A stretch of DNA of 64,000 bases from Cryptosporidium bovis. Taxonomy: Eukaryota; Apicomplexa; Conoidasida; Eucoccidiorida; Cryptosporidiidae. Below, piece by piece: positions 25,201-30,962 of the stretch; position 1 is the stretch's first letter, and each line of letters opens with the position of its first letter. Where the stretch lies: the NCBI GenBank assembly GCA_009768925.2, contig VHIT02000036.1, forward strand, positions 269,577 through 333,576, read 5' to 3'. The notes beneath the pieces are model-generated. The model saw only the letters and a list, made by a program, of their open reading frames with translations. It was not told the DNA's origin and made no database searches. The position numbers and the translations under genes were made by a program.

Positions 25201-27310
25201 CAGTTGCGGGATCTAAATATATACCTAAATCAGTTATTTCTTGAAAATTAAGAAAATCTGTGTAAAACCATATTTTTGGACCGAGATGGCTACCAGTTAA
25301 ATGATTTGATAATGGTGATTTAAATTCAAAAGTTGAACATCTAGATATGTTATCGGAAATACAACATATTGAACCCATTGTAATAAGTCTATCATATTGC
25401 GGTATTTTATTGTTAAAATTAATCGAAAAAGAACATGCCATAAAATGTTTTGATACATTACACAAAAGGTCTAATAAACGAACTTGTTGAGATCTGTATA
25501 TTTTTGGAATAGAAACTGACCAGAAACATAATTCATTTTTTCTAGGATGAGACCATGGAAATGGAATTGGTATAATATACTGAAATATATGTTGAATGAG
25601 TTTAAATCTAATTAAATAACTGTTTTTAGTTATGTTTGCTTGATTAGACAGCAAAATACAAGCCGATATGCATGTTTCCAAAACAATAATTACATCCTCT
25701 ATGCTTTTTATTTCTCGGTATATTGAATCGAATTCAACAGGAATTTCAACATTCGGTTCAGTTGAATCGCCAGCCAGCAACATTACATTTGGACCATCCA
25801 ACCTAAATTGACCGAAATTTGAAAAACTCGAATGAATGCCTAAAATTTTTATTGGACACGACACAAGAGTTTGTGACATAGTGCAAGATCCAAGTCCAAA
25901 TCCAAAAATACTTGATGGAAAAGTTCTCTCAAAACTACATTTAAAGTTACTTAAATGTTCATACCACTCTTTAAAAGGTATTGAATTGACTATGTCCGAA
26001 CTAATACGTTTATCTGAATTGTCACTTTCCATGCCACTTGATTCAATAAAAGATAGTTGAAAAGAGAAGCTTGAAATCTCATCTGAAAAGCTTTTTAAAA
26101 ATGTTGAAATTACAGTAGAAGCATTAACAAATGAAATATAGTCAGAAGTCGTAATGCATGTGTTAAAATCGTCCTCTAATATTCTTAATAGAGACCAATT
26201 TAAAAATAATTTAAATTGGCTTGCCTTAAAGCCAGGACCCAGGTACTTGAATATATTACATGAATAACTCTGAAAAAGTAATTGAAGAACAGATTGAACA
26301 AGTTTGTTGCTAGATCCTGAATCCTTTCTCTTTGGATTTTGTATCCATATATTTCCCATTTTACAAATCGGGTTATTGCCACTGCTACCAACAGCAACAC
26401 TGCTACTAAGATCTGAATTTAAAGTATAACTCTCTGAAAACTTGCTCTTTTCGCACCAATTATCATAAAGACCCTTTCCGTTCAAAAACGGAAGCAACAC
26501 GGTATAAAGATAGTGAATATTTCCTGTCGAAGAAACAAATGCTAATCTATATAAACTTATCCAGAACGACGAGTGAAGAAGTCGTTCAGAAACAATATCA
26601 GATACAACAATAACAGAATCTCTTAAAATACAAGTTGGGTTGCTGTCCGTATTATTGTTATATATATGTGAATTTTTACATAAATGGTATTCAGTTCCAA
26701 AGCCAGAAACATTTACCAACGTAAATGTATAATATTTGGAAAATTCTGAATTACTTAAGTAATTTTTAACATTATCTCTAATTAGGGCATCACCTTTCAT
26801 TCTACCATCATTAAATCCATATTCGTCATTCCTAGATACCACATACAAAACAAATACGGGTTTTTTTGAATCATCAATACTAATTAGTCCCGGAAGTACT
26901 ATTGAATGTCCGTTTTCTAAACCTTTTATTTTCATCAATGTGTCTACTATAAATCTATGAAATTCTTTATAATCAAAACCTGATTTTCTCAACACTGCTT
27001 TTTCGTACATATACTTAATTCTAGACCATGGAAACTCTTCTGAAATATATGATAGCGAATTCTTTATCTTATTAAAACATAACCTCAAATTTTCTAATTC
27101 CACTGTATTTGAACCAAAGTAATTTTTTGAATTCGGTATCACAGATAAATATTCACTTTGGAGTCTTTCAAGTGTTTTTATGTAAAACTTTGCACTATTG
27201 CTTATTGTAAACCAAGATCCTCCATCACAACCTAAAATTTCTGATGGAACTCCCCAAGAATTTCCGATTGACAAATCCAAAAAATCTGATTTCAACCATA
27301 TTGGATGCAT
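10271..27310 (-). CDS. Giant 5,679-aa DUF3638/DUF3645-type P-loop protein with EF-hand-like segments
   Basis: One uninterrupted 17-kb frame encodes this protein. Its core resembles the DUF3638/DUF3645 family of very large eukaryotic proteins with helicase-like ATPase motifs. A Walker A motif, MGAGKTTVISPLLSLLLGD, is near residue 3355; a DExx-like Walker B, VIIVDEIDMILHPL, near 3570; GFSGTPSDLLPVE near 4065; and a motif-VI-like RDFAQGAYRMRQLGQGQ near 4230. A Glu/Gln/Met coiled coil lies near 4480. EF-hand-like loops occur near 4717 (FDGGSTGYISLDDL) and 5133 (LDKNHTGYIS). An Asn/Ser-rich tract is at about 1285-1330. No signal peptide is evident. The protein begins MHPIWLK and ends FFGI. Function is unknown; ATP-driven remodelling is inference. 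Its 3' end lies 33 bp from the 3' end of the ALKBH8-like gene. Confidence 0.9.
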   Translation of the reverse strand: MHPIWLKSDFLDLSIGNSWGVPSEILGCDGGSWFTISNSAKFYIKTLERLQSEYLSVIPNSKNYFGSNTVELENLRLCFNKIKNSLSYISEEFPWSRIKYMYEKAVLRKSGFDYKEFHRFIVDTLMKIKGLENGHSIVLPGLISIDDSKKPVFVLYVVSRNDEYGFNDGRMKGDALIRDNVKNYLSNSEFSKYYTFTLVNVSGFGTEYHLCKNSHIYNNNTDSNPTCILRDSVIVVSDIVSERLLHSSFWISLYRLAFVSSTGNIHYLYTVLLPFLNGKGLYDNWCEKSKFSESYTLNSDLSSSVAVGSSGNNPICKMGNIWIQNPKRKDSGSSNKLVQSVLQLLFQSYSCNIFKYLGPGFKASQFKLFLNWSLLRILEDDFNTCITTSDYISFVNASTVISTFLKSFSDEISSFSFQLSFIESSGMESDNSDKRISSDIVNSIPFKEWYEHLSNFKCSFERTFPSSIFGFGLGSCTMSQTLVSCPIKILGIHSSFSNFGQFRLDGPNVMLLAGDSTEPNVEIPVEFDSIYREIKSIEDVIIVLETCISACILLSNQANITKNSYLIRFKLIQHIFQYIIPIPFPWSHPRKNELCFWSVSIPKIYRSQQVRLLDLLCNVSKHFMACSFSINFNNKIPQYDRLITMGSICCISDNISRCSTFEFKSPLSNHLTGSHLGPKIWFYTDFLNFQEITDLGIYLDPATVSTRSMILDYFYSIKHFKLSDDSSVMPIFSFEDKPGVIDEGTIQLLMHILTDYGFPNYSTHMKDDHVKKNKNYSIPYYYTGENKDLVDIIPEFYYIRDIFFYFKFLVTLNQDSCPDSSVPWTPHHASLSWTYNQNKDLVTVKAFDKNLECNFFNSKGNENKQHKGLWSSFTGWLTNSNEKSYIKSFNKLTDPNTIVNSFDMLGVSSDFTSSHSSSTFAYNSGLGIGSGNSDNSFNDGFSSNSANSVANITDESDVLYIRNLPNLSDSLLQSEVECLIQYLTTPYLRIPLILQFFADENRINSLSSVSVQHIIWVSLFEPWVWSPPTKENNKTENLGISTEFKKALLVPIEDRNQISTTTGLLFNELLNSPNTIFKSLEDIMLIALDKDTGSFSGANSRIVLFVLRISVIISNYTKYLIDYYEHWNQVFSENVSINGTNKDLKKNSEMLFGDSRVNGFCRGFESLFTDSDKIEFLKLSYKRLRYVIENFYLKMIIDWMYKALKEINISALCVMYAHIACIYGYAQTVSELNAYSISLLISSLLFLNTHYSVDDVSCASGSVHNKRSSNMSQGLSQGSMVSSSSGNGVNNNNNVIGNNSNTNNSNNSNNNNSSSSIGLVSGNGSFNIGNGIGVNSNSNNSTGFTNVNSTLYITNPWGYTVNNVLGVPDLEIFSIQARTRQLIIEWLSNNVKEANMVLDSVVDAIAIKSIGIIDTHKLENGENENLRPTTREWIQLPSISGGGRFVPLNEIPPDLYDWLNCKDFRSTVEKTNGKMGGGSFFGRGTTNKNSYKFYNWWRLKRFSKTQQSKGSTSVGNCSSSGVVQADYSLQEIPAHLKYQSSRIEYNEWFKTVLSINTETEINVQFSLFSLKNNNMRVLGNWIHDFEDFKAVISDSDNFLDKEGSISRKNGIYESRIDHRYQSADIANTQNLYWCKLIGSRIDLYRWEPFHKTNKIIFKTIYNKDNLPKEAEWIRDLFEPWRALFLNSVSTIYIEDRKCNYSFSDKGMGGKNLDGAFKRRIYNPPDLSNIVRMQFLYPLYEPGEGPESPNFKGNLTRTDRRFSGEDGGEVQLESQNVEIVTHSLKEIVVHRFPPVIMVYDIVEQGRIYYKQLCHTSNVSYSLGSFENKFIIPFLKTKDENLTSDSFGFRNTEFNSDKMPSSSLHGNSGSGNGICISNFDSNANGRFTLASGSPLKRGRKPSQSLVIVRDYYKDPIGTEMYVPPRFLLGLIPQVFLETHIFWQSQITGNIRGYPKNNKNAATKINNSGDFANERKIGVHDSTSYIKKSERDDDLYIIDILIFGTSEPIDKYGLISDGISIIQRRNIRNPSNVQTLINAQTLYGESKEMRLLFETLQRLEDMSHILLWSNDSYNKIQGDNCGNEFDLGEGNLCKDLRLDLIEFPRLHLTFARKEKDKNNSMLTVPNNITSSKIISGTTRYVCEQHSGLYISWRNIYDYPLTCELLRGLPHSILLENDDGDFFILVPATVKPIIIFPMFSNYNKNMIDNSGNDEESDFSRSCSKDQGFLNKLSSLNIDQLSSIVSNTSLISDNIESLTTSPGQFVSTMASTLTKNLFYTSISSIGNTTKSFVESTVKRAGEALISGGSTVFLDGSSSNVDEQRKKECSGLYSLLYKGSYVLDRGDRIWHSQLGPTKHYLYPIHTSKSFLFINSVVSGLYLMLWRFLEQQFESVLSILDIATSSDIENPGAYNIGKENLNGYFNKGKSSPLYNEWNSEERQLWQVFGILGDAWDCHPDAHACRLKMWLYCVRHLSSSIGGCGGGSGIRAGGKKNTSDLYKSQYKDIDLNFKWNIKSDIENYVNKFSRVSANCRLSVEEELEILQSFPNFIKDNPDLNNRLNLITAVFEKQKQFSKDNKTHDKVEMIEFQVFNPQIPQIDDFDSWTDITCLGGSVGMDVKNINSPISTLWENLSNTLGTLNMPPIIQEKNSNKNKYNNSGDKNVLNKGPEFILNSFIQQGNVIEYESLISGEYATEFILKFLNRSSITKYISNAISSTVSNLSVSGGLVGVSDKKGSGGGFTDSGFISSIGDQKARADLSGGLFGEFGGVGAGSGITPVYLSDWIFIYELLTGQFPLQIIPGESSHIWGVLFTRSLPVWDWKSPNILVSILRLLILNPNISLSTRMPGFDELKKQSKLNMGTVLKFQDSFQSTIRVITDILTEEYYRGNVLINTRKDSYRNNKLSSLEDSSNSISSFFSMFSFLRQNDGNNGVNKAFTISPLCRISRWCVSLNRGDYNCNERHISCISLPDCNISKRDLYCYSSSPIFIVENIDKYLTQVDNINNISVRGGKSRVGVDLEDRIYDLPGKLFSHPISKTTIGRSSLERYRNDIKEYVDKVKKKKEFSILGLDYEKLLIAFEKYTNYNVDEKKASGYLTWEEIRQGVLDLRTMLLQLFYKDGRFIDIAIGKINEIANNQYKSFKYNDKLFRDNKDKLLFWSNSFGKLFGKEPILHFDYLVSQLMNSSSNNDIKKLSLFINDRDIEIIHSLTAASIMTVNRRSQVSMALIQFRDIISYISKIQDDYRLMFFGRKDVGKNNLRSKWVERSLVSLEMKLRNVARVLSFERHYMKLVNRETGIEINGNGGINNFELLDDKNVIAVYDPRFLVFEFAYSILLRKDQVNLIHKLYDSAVNGKSICHQMIMGAGKTTVISPLLSLLLGDSNRLVIQIVPHALLEFTRNVLRSRFSCIVKKRILKFHFNRNSVCTPELYKKFVHAKEQKAIILCQPTSIKSLFLKTIFLFRILRYWNNDITAFSGLKMALRYIKNTTGINKSKLSGLFDKNNSLKSLFSWSGTNVNNGISQTRNRKGRMKEIGKKLNSLLNNEEKEEVYLQYKKELDLCLRILHIFKNESVIIVDEIDMILHPLKSELHWPIGDKYPLDLTSFSLFNNDSYDVPEAITDVNNVNGFSISSGENRHGVRWLVPWYLIEALLTKKNELYLLSNDQVKKSGSMINLILRIQRKIETGVLNRRLQNNPHLVILDVGYYEREIKPLLVRWILFILRLYNFSGLSDEYCEIYINLRGNLRNISETNFTEGENDSNCSGSVRDRLIFAFDNLDDYSIKMLNITMYWVNDYLPHIFQLVHRVSYGLLDEGNSGVERENWFGYRPVSMDNNNTFYAENNPPLSRHLLSIPFIGKDTPSVASEFSHPDIVIGLSILSYRYSGLRKNDVYYLLDSLKRSCDSGFGQLKNRPSVIEFNKWVKLSGGRVRGTKRNELKNIITSLYNSSKIGCEEDRGVAVNLLDYDNIDMRTVGSAILPDKNKRENINFRDINKEKSLIEQTNLLWPLDVLNINDDEQLTRVYTLLKYQPLAIRGYLDNLVFPALMEYSNKQISASGQEIGGDMLFSVRIGFSGTPSDLLPVELGKCEYEKGSDGEMINYLTNGSIVSSIELLDIDWTVEEFLLSICRNRDIEEDIHALIDTGAFITGYTNEQVAEFLLRNGLKDIDAIVFIDERGKQMIMLRDGYRIVEISQCGISLERRFAFYDHVHSIGQDIKHTPLAKAVLTISKDMVFRDFAQGAYRMRQLGQGQTIKLVLQAQVADLIEKNALACNMIRDEILFTKNVGDSRGADVRSEHKIEKFESDLLYLKSNFEIPDTLLFLRCLCGWLLIQSITREFEQNKLLCMQSLNNIWRKKSFSKMLNEYTQWEDCNNINAGDDDNYSGNKDKIVEVFLEKLTYDLPSTAPFGMSLKDHLKSKISENREIMEISDSSKIKFSEEYRGSNDNLYSGFNELNTVNDILNQVEEMSLYRAPHTRELNFDREMEKELEMEMEMEIYQEREQEQEKQEEKQQEKQQENEQGTQNNKWVKPSLNISRGLWPFEYLINSGVYHETGELGAGLDLEKNGNGLELKDTDSNSCNKRRVDDFGPFAFFSTSKLGGNNNGSGTINRRNTKSFDSIEKVFLPLSNYSLPGNSSMYLDFPNNFMFTTNLYNPSMIKSIGGSGNSSSASIGSFDFKQRLNNINVIIEWESHSCNEDGKNEENNSSKNRLPGDYLLQLKEAFSVFDGGSTGYISLDDLSDLLKTLNWVENSLELEREVIKRLSTVNNVEKDVKFSSNLNLNKDVSELKDNTEHSMCEDKEKVTTVNNLLIMDGDGSEKKEPKLNNDILEFIDDHPWENSSGNVSFDMKFGGKEEVMEEHKERNMDDIGNLNNIEYMNDEKVNVNILVRNEVGKGDRIRTNLTNAITFEELYEALNRALDTKSNKNYLAVTLEEAQSIRWIMHMVSSNTYFGEMVRGQMNLSFNNDFSIKVFHLCSSLVLLDEINGSGLKRMIKNKQYNVMDNSIYNNNIKINSDNCSSLDNKKTLVSSGMNILELQAQSIYKFVNSENSFTKQEVSTAVRVLQGSSCKLRKEYYYGLKRCRRRTKTPFDKEGIVKNNNENGNLMIMFTTPNESAVLQCRGLASRLMTRLEKYNMTIYDFFKYLDKNHTGYISSVCLYAYLESLQIAPNPLDYSRIIRFIFNNEREFSSGGMFINGTGIGLGVGLSEPLCNISISQENFIRVFGSLDMNECSLNLGSEKDEKGFSKVVLTEEILNTGSGSESMLTKKRDQVNNVTSKIKDLREFIPVVNESELAQAKLKLSSSSTTQAVCYESYGFGYSLNDNNGIKYFDRSFISKVKCKLVNHSSFQKALEIPSIITVWIPEQLEGKYRGVMKRNKERISFGYYGGESLIYGNRNSGYLSFSSSSGSSVNNVQEVTNLFQAQVLELTDNSSSSISESTELKKFINIVFPNPKKYKPIFKGSLYIQGLNAETESFTIWKPIPPTKQFVSIGVVITKGNDLPSLGSVRCVPASWCKIINYKTLPCIGHLSHKPIFKKEASSFVIGDNFSGKNASGFGKTNINPVTFCITSVFQLLGVVVNHQSPGSKKNAITGSFVQKEEFIEANKYINMTPLNDLDEKTTLNYLNYDNLSEKNILFSRLFWFDLQFTDIVFNYNNHNNKEANTVIIHNYHVIPNISFNKRNQNSIGFFGI
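23340..23470 (-). repeat. Asn/Ser-rich trinucleotide tract in the giant gene
   Basis: Degenerate AAT/AAC/AGT repeats encode an Asn- and Ser-rich, probably disordered linker at about residues 1285-1330 of the giant protein. The tract stays in frame and no break is seen. Confidence 0.7.
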
Positions 27311-28107
27311 TATTTAGTCTATGTAACAAGGTTTCAGTCTGCCAATGTATTCCCACCACTATTATTATTTAAAATATACACCTTTATACCTAAATCTGTT
27401 CGCTAAGCTCCTACCAAACGCTTTAACTATCAAATAAACCTAGCATATATATGTGCTTCCCTCTCAGTTTTTAAATTAGTGCGCATGCCATATAGCCTAC
27501 TCTGAACTATAGATTAAGTTATTTATACAAACTGTTTTTAGAACAGCCACTAAATTTTTCTCTTATTGTTTGCTTCAATGTTAAACAAAATCTAACATTT
27601 GGAGGGGTGGCGCCCACATACGGCGCCTCTTTAAGTTACTAGTACAATTTTAGATTAGTGATAAAGATTGATTTGGAGAGTAAAATTGCTTTATTGCAGG
27701 TATCTGCGAATGAAAGTGAAATACCTTGACAATTTTGTTTGCATTGAGTCACAGAAGGAACAAATTTAAAGAAATCCATTGATTGTCTGGATACAATGAG
27801 TGAATAAAGAATGGATCGGCAAGCCTATTGCTTAGTCGTTTATTTTTTGCTTACAAGTTGAGGACAATAAGTGATCACTCATAACGATTTATTTAGATTA
27901 CAGCCAAGTGCTTACTCCCCGTTGTTGAGTCATCATTAGTACTCAACTAGTTTGCACTAGGTATAAACAGAGAAATAACGTATGATAAATTTTACAAACT
28001 CAAAAAAAGGAAATAAAAAGTCAAACTTTCGGAATTACAAAGTTATATTAGAAGTATAATAAAGCAAAATAAACAAGGTGTGGTGATATTAAACTAAAAA
28101 AGAAGGA
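27311..28107. other. Intergenic: promoter of the giant gene and 3' flank of BUD31
   Basis: No supported gene in about 800 bp. It holds two GGCGCC boxes at 27609-27627, a 10-bp palindrome AGTGATCACT at 27870-27879, and two adjacent potential hairpins at 27924-27960. The hairpins lie about 150 bp beyond the BUD31 stop codon, so they could sit in its 3' UTR or terminator region. Confidence 0.6.
27608..27627. promoter_or_regulatory. Two GGCGCC boxes upstream of the giant gene
   Basis: TGGCGCCC at 27608-27615 and CGGCGCC at 27621-27627 lie about 300 bp upstream of the ATG at 27310. Their local G+C content is far above the surrounding A+T-rich sequence. This is the same core found upstream of most genes in the window. 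Confidence 0.5.
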
Positions 28108-28536
28108 TTAACTAGAACAGCCATTGCATCCACAATTAATGCATTCTATCTTTTCATCGTCCAACTGATCAATGGGAACTCTACATATACAAGTAGTTCC
28201 ATAATTTGTGTTTGACGTTGATATACAATTAATGCAACAAAGATACTCATAACCTTGCTTTTTCCATTTTGCAATTAAATTTCTATCGCCGTATCCATGA
28301 TCCAAACAATATTCATAAAGTTCCTTTGAAATCACTTTTTCATTGTAATACTTATCAAACAAAAACCGGCTTCTCAAATGATTAACGCGATATATTGGCC
28401 ACATATATTCATTCTTCTTTTTACCCTTCATAGTCACATTTTCCGCATCTTTCATCATTTCGTTATACTTTTCTAGCTCATCCTTGACAATATCCCATCC
28501 ATCAGGTATGGGCACATTCGAAAACAATCTCACCAT
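28108..28536 (-). CDS. BUD31: BUD31/G10 spliceosomal protein
   Basis: BUD31 is a small zinc-binding subunit of the activated spliceosome associated with the NTC. The 142-aa product matches the family end to end (human about 144 aa). Hallmarks are WPIYRVNHLRSRFLFDKYY, SKELYEYCLDHGYGDRNLIA, KWKKQGYEYLCCINC, TTCICRVP and the Cys-rich end ECINCGCNGCSS, which supply the zinc ligands. The start MVRLFSNVPIPDGWD aligns with the PPDGWE region of the family, so no upstream exon is needed. The gene is intact and single-exon. With SYF1 it is the second core splicing factor in this window. Confidence 0.97.
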   Translation of the reverse strand: MVRLFSNVPIPDGWDIVKDELEKYNEMMKDAENVTMKGKKKNEYMWPIYRVNHLRSRFLFDKYYNEKVISKELYEYCLDHGYGDRNLIAKWKKQGYEYLCCINCISTSNTNYGTTCICRVPIDQLDDEKIECINCGCNGCSS

Positions 28537-29628
28537 TACCTCTTACCTATTCTATATTTCCACCCTAAATTAAGTCTTAAAGAAAAAACAATTGAATAAC
28601 AAGGATCTGCTCTGTTCCCTTACTAATAATCCTCCTTCCTCGAAACGTATACAATCCTAAATATGGTGAACCCAACTCCTCATAATAAAACCAGAAAACG
28701 AGAGAAGTGGCAGTCCAAGCTATATATTATCCACCTTTATTTTGTACTTTTCATTTCACTTTAACTATATTTTGGCGGTAATTTAAAAATGATCATATTT
28801 CAATTTTATATAACATTTTAAAAGTAGCACTCCCGAGAATGGTAAGATAGCACATTTTTGGAGTCATCATATCAAAAAGTTGAATACTATACATGTGTTT
28901 CGAGTTCCTTAGCCCTTTTGAATCATTCATTTTATGCTTCATGTACACAATAAACTTTGAAAAAGATAAAACAATACTTTGACGTTTTGAGTGGAGCAAC
29001 ATTATCGCACATACTCCTACTAGTGCATTTCAGTATCACACATACATTAACCCACACTATCATTTTAAACCATTTTCATTAAAGACTCATATCAATTGAT
29101 AACTACAAAAGTTGGTTTGGCGTCACTTTGAATTACACCCACATGTTTATGAGTTGCATACAAGAAGTAAATAATGTAAATGAATAAGAAACAAAAGGGA
29201 CAATCTGGACGTGAATTACTCTTTTTCCAACAAAGTTTTATTAAATATATAACAGTCTACACTGCTTTTTTGAATTGCAGTTTTCGTCTTACCTAAAGAG
29301 AAAATAAAGCCACACATGATTTCTTTTGCTTTTTTATCTATTTCAGTTTAATATGTGTGAATGAATACCCACTTTGCGTTTATCTTTTCCATCCTTAATT
29401 CAATTTACAGTTGAAACACTGAATTTGTTTTTCTGTTCAGTCTTAAAAAGGTGTTTAATTTGTTAATTTTATTTCACTAAACAAATAAAAAGAAAATATT
29501 AAAAATTAAAGTGGCAAAAAACACTGTAAAAACAAAAATGGCTAGATTATAATTAATGCTTACATTTGAACATCAATTCCATTTGACTCGATATATTTAA
29601 AAAAATTCACTATATTGTCTACTTTAAT
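28537..29628. other. Intergenic: BUD31 promoter; one short open frame of uncertain status
   Basis: About 1.1 kb between BUD31 and the TFIIS-like gene. TTTGGCGGTAA at 28771-28781 lies 235 bp upstream of BUD31. A minus-strand frame of 69 codons with an ATG (28793-29002) has a weak TTTGGCGTCA element about 115 bp upstream (29116-29124). It has no recognisable motif, and chance frames of this size are common here, so I do not call it a gene. Confidence 0.5.
28771..28781. promoter_or_regulatory. TTTGGCGGTAA element upstream of BUD31
   Basis: TTTGGCGGTAA lies 235 bp upstream of the BUD31 ATG. It shares TTGGCGGTAA with the elements at 55142 and 56951. Confidence 0.5.
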
Positions 29629-30387
29629 TCAAGTGGTAGTTACAATTCTAAGCTTTGCTTGTTTAATAAGATCGTTTCTAACGTCTGCATTTTCAATTAT
29701 ATCTTTGTATTTTTCAATGTACTTGTTAACATTATATTTTGGAGTGATATAAGAATAGTCCGATGGAGTGGACAGTACAAGAGGTAATCCAGGAAAAAGA
29801 TCTAAAACGACGATACCTTCTGACTCAAGTTTTTTTCTTTTATTATCACTTTCTAAATTAGCATCCATTATTGGATAACTATTATAAGAATTACCCATGT
29901 TGTTATTAATGTCATCGTAATCAAATCCTCTTTTTCTAAATAACTCATTTTCATAGCTTTTATCGATCGAAGGCAAAATACACTCTTTAATAAAATACTT
30001 TTGCTGCTCAACCAATCTTTTCTGTTTGACCGAATCTGAAGCTAATTCACTTACTTCACAATTCACAAAATCTCTTACTGACATTTCACCTGTTAGTATT
30101 CGTCGTCTTAAGTCTGGGTTATTTGGACGTTTAAGATTACTCATCAATTCAAATCTTCTTTGTCTTATTATCCCACTATTCTTCCCGTCCATTGTGTATT
30201 CAAATTCCTCCTCTATTTTTGTACTCAGAGATTCAATATCAACGTCACCTAAATATCTATTTTCCATCAAGCCAAGTTCCAAAGCATTTTTTATCTCATT
30301 TCTCATCAAATCTTTTCCTGCTCTCGCTTTGTCTGGTGACTGTGATGATACCATCTCTGTTATTTGCACCGTACGGTGCAAATTCAT
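29629..30387 (-). CDS. TFIIS central-domain (TFS2M) protein without zinc ribbon
   Basis: Residues about 20-125 match the TFIIS central domain, which contacts RNA polymerase II: DKARAGKDLMRNEIKNAL, RQRRFELMSNLKRPNNPDLR, RRILTGEMSVRDFVN and a SELASDSVKQKRLVEQQ helix (family: NLKDxxNPxLRRxVLxGxIxP, MASxExK). The N-terminal LW domain and the C-terminal zinc ribbon with its catalytic Asp-Glu are both absent; the C-terminus is about 60 aa of unrecognised sequence. It is therefore probably not a classical cleavage factor. It resembles the central domain of SPOC/PHF3-type proteins, although no SPOC or PHD domain is seen. The open frame starts with TTG. The first ATG is at 30387 (252 aa); a second in-frame ATG at 30354 is possible, and a palindrome lies between them. 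Confidence 0.8.
   Translation of the reverse strand: MNLHRTVQITEMVSSQSPDKARAGKDLMRNEIKNALELGLMENRYLGDVDIESLSTKIEEEFEYTMDGKNSGIIRQRRFELMSNLKRPNNPDLRRRILTGEMSVRDFVNCEVSELASDSVKQKRLVEQQKYFIKECILPSIDKSYENELFRKRGFDYDDINNNMGNSYNSYPIMDANLESDNKRKKLESEGIVVLDLFPGLPLVLSTPSDYSYITPKYNVNKYIEKYKDIIENADVRNDLIKQAKLRIVTTT
30362..30383. repeat. 22-bp perfect palindrome at the TFIIS-like start
   Basis: A perfect 22-bp palindrome with the core TTGCACCGTACGGTGCAA lies just inside the first ATG (30387) and just upstream of the next in-frame ATG (30354). It can be a dyad protein-binding site or, in RNA, a hairpin at the start of the message. The GTGCA/TGCAC half-sites resemble ApiAP2-type cores. Confidence 0.75.
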
Positions 30388-30953
30388 TACTTTATTATTC
30401 CTTATTTTTGAAGATGACCTTAAAAGCTTTTGTATCTTATTAATAAATATGCAATACAAGTAACAATCCAGTATTAGCAGTGGAAGTTACCAGTATTATT
30501 ACAATATAAAAGTCTAACACGAGATCGTATTTTTTCTCTTATTTATATATTCATATATCCTATCCAGCGATAACAAATATTAAGGAAACAGTTATTAAAA
30601 TAAAAAAAAATGAAAACGAAAGAACAAAATCCCCTTTTCTCCTTTTGCTTACACTCTCTTTTTTATAACCCTATCTCTCACTACTTCTTATACTTATAAT
30701 ACGAAGTTTGCCGTTTTTAAACTCAGCAGTTAATTTGTATTAGTTCTAAACTACCAACAAAATTAGAGAATTGTGCAATAAATAGGAAAACAAAACGGAA
30801 TTGGACTTTCTTTCTTCTAACCTTCCCACCTGCAGTTTTTATACTAAATAAACAAAGGGAATAATCTGAGCCTTATGTGATTTTGTTAATTCTTTGTGAA
30901 AATTTTAACTTCTCTAACATTTATTTTATAGCAATTGATTTTTCTATTTGTTC

Positions 30954-30962
30954 TGGCGCTAA
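30954..30962. promoter_or_regulatory. TGGCGCTAA element upstream of the TFIIS-like gene
   Basis: TGGCGCTAA lies about 570 bp upstream of the ATG at 30387. It is the only G+C-rich box in the proximal part of this gap. Confidence 0.35.

Noticed and set aside
28793-29002. 69-codon minus-strand frame between BUD31 and the TFIIS-like gene
   Set aside because: It has an ATG and a weak upstream GGCG element but no motif; length is within chance for this composition.
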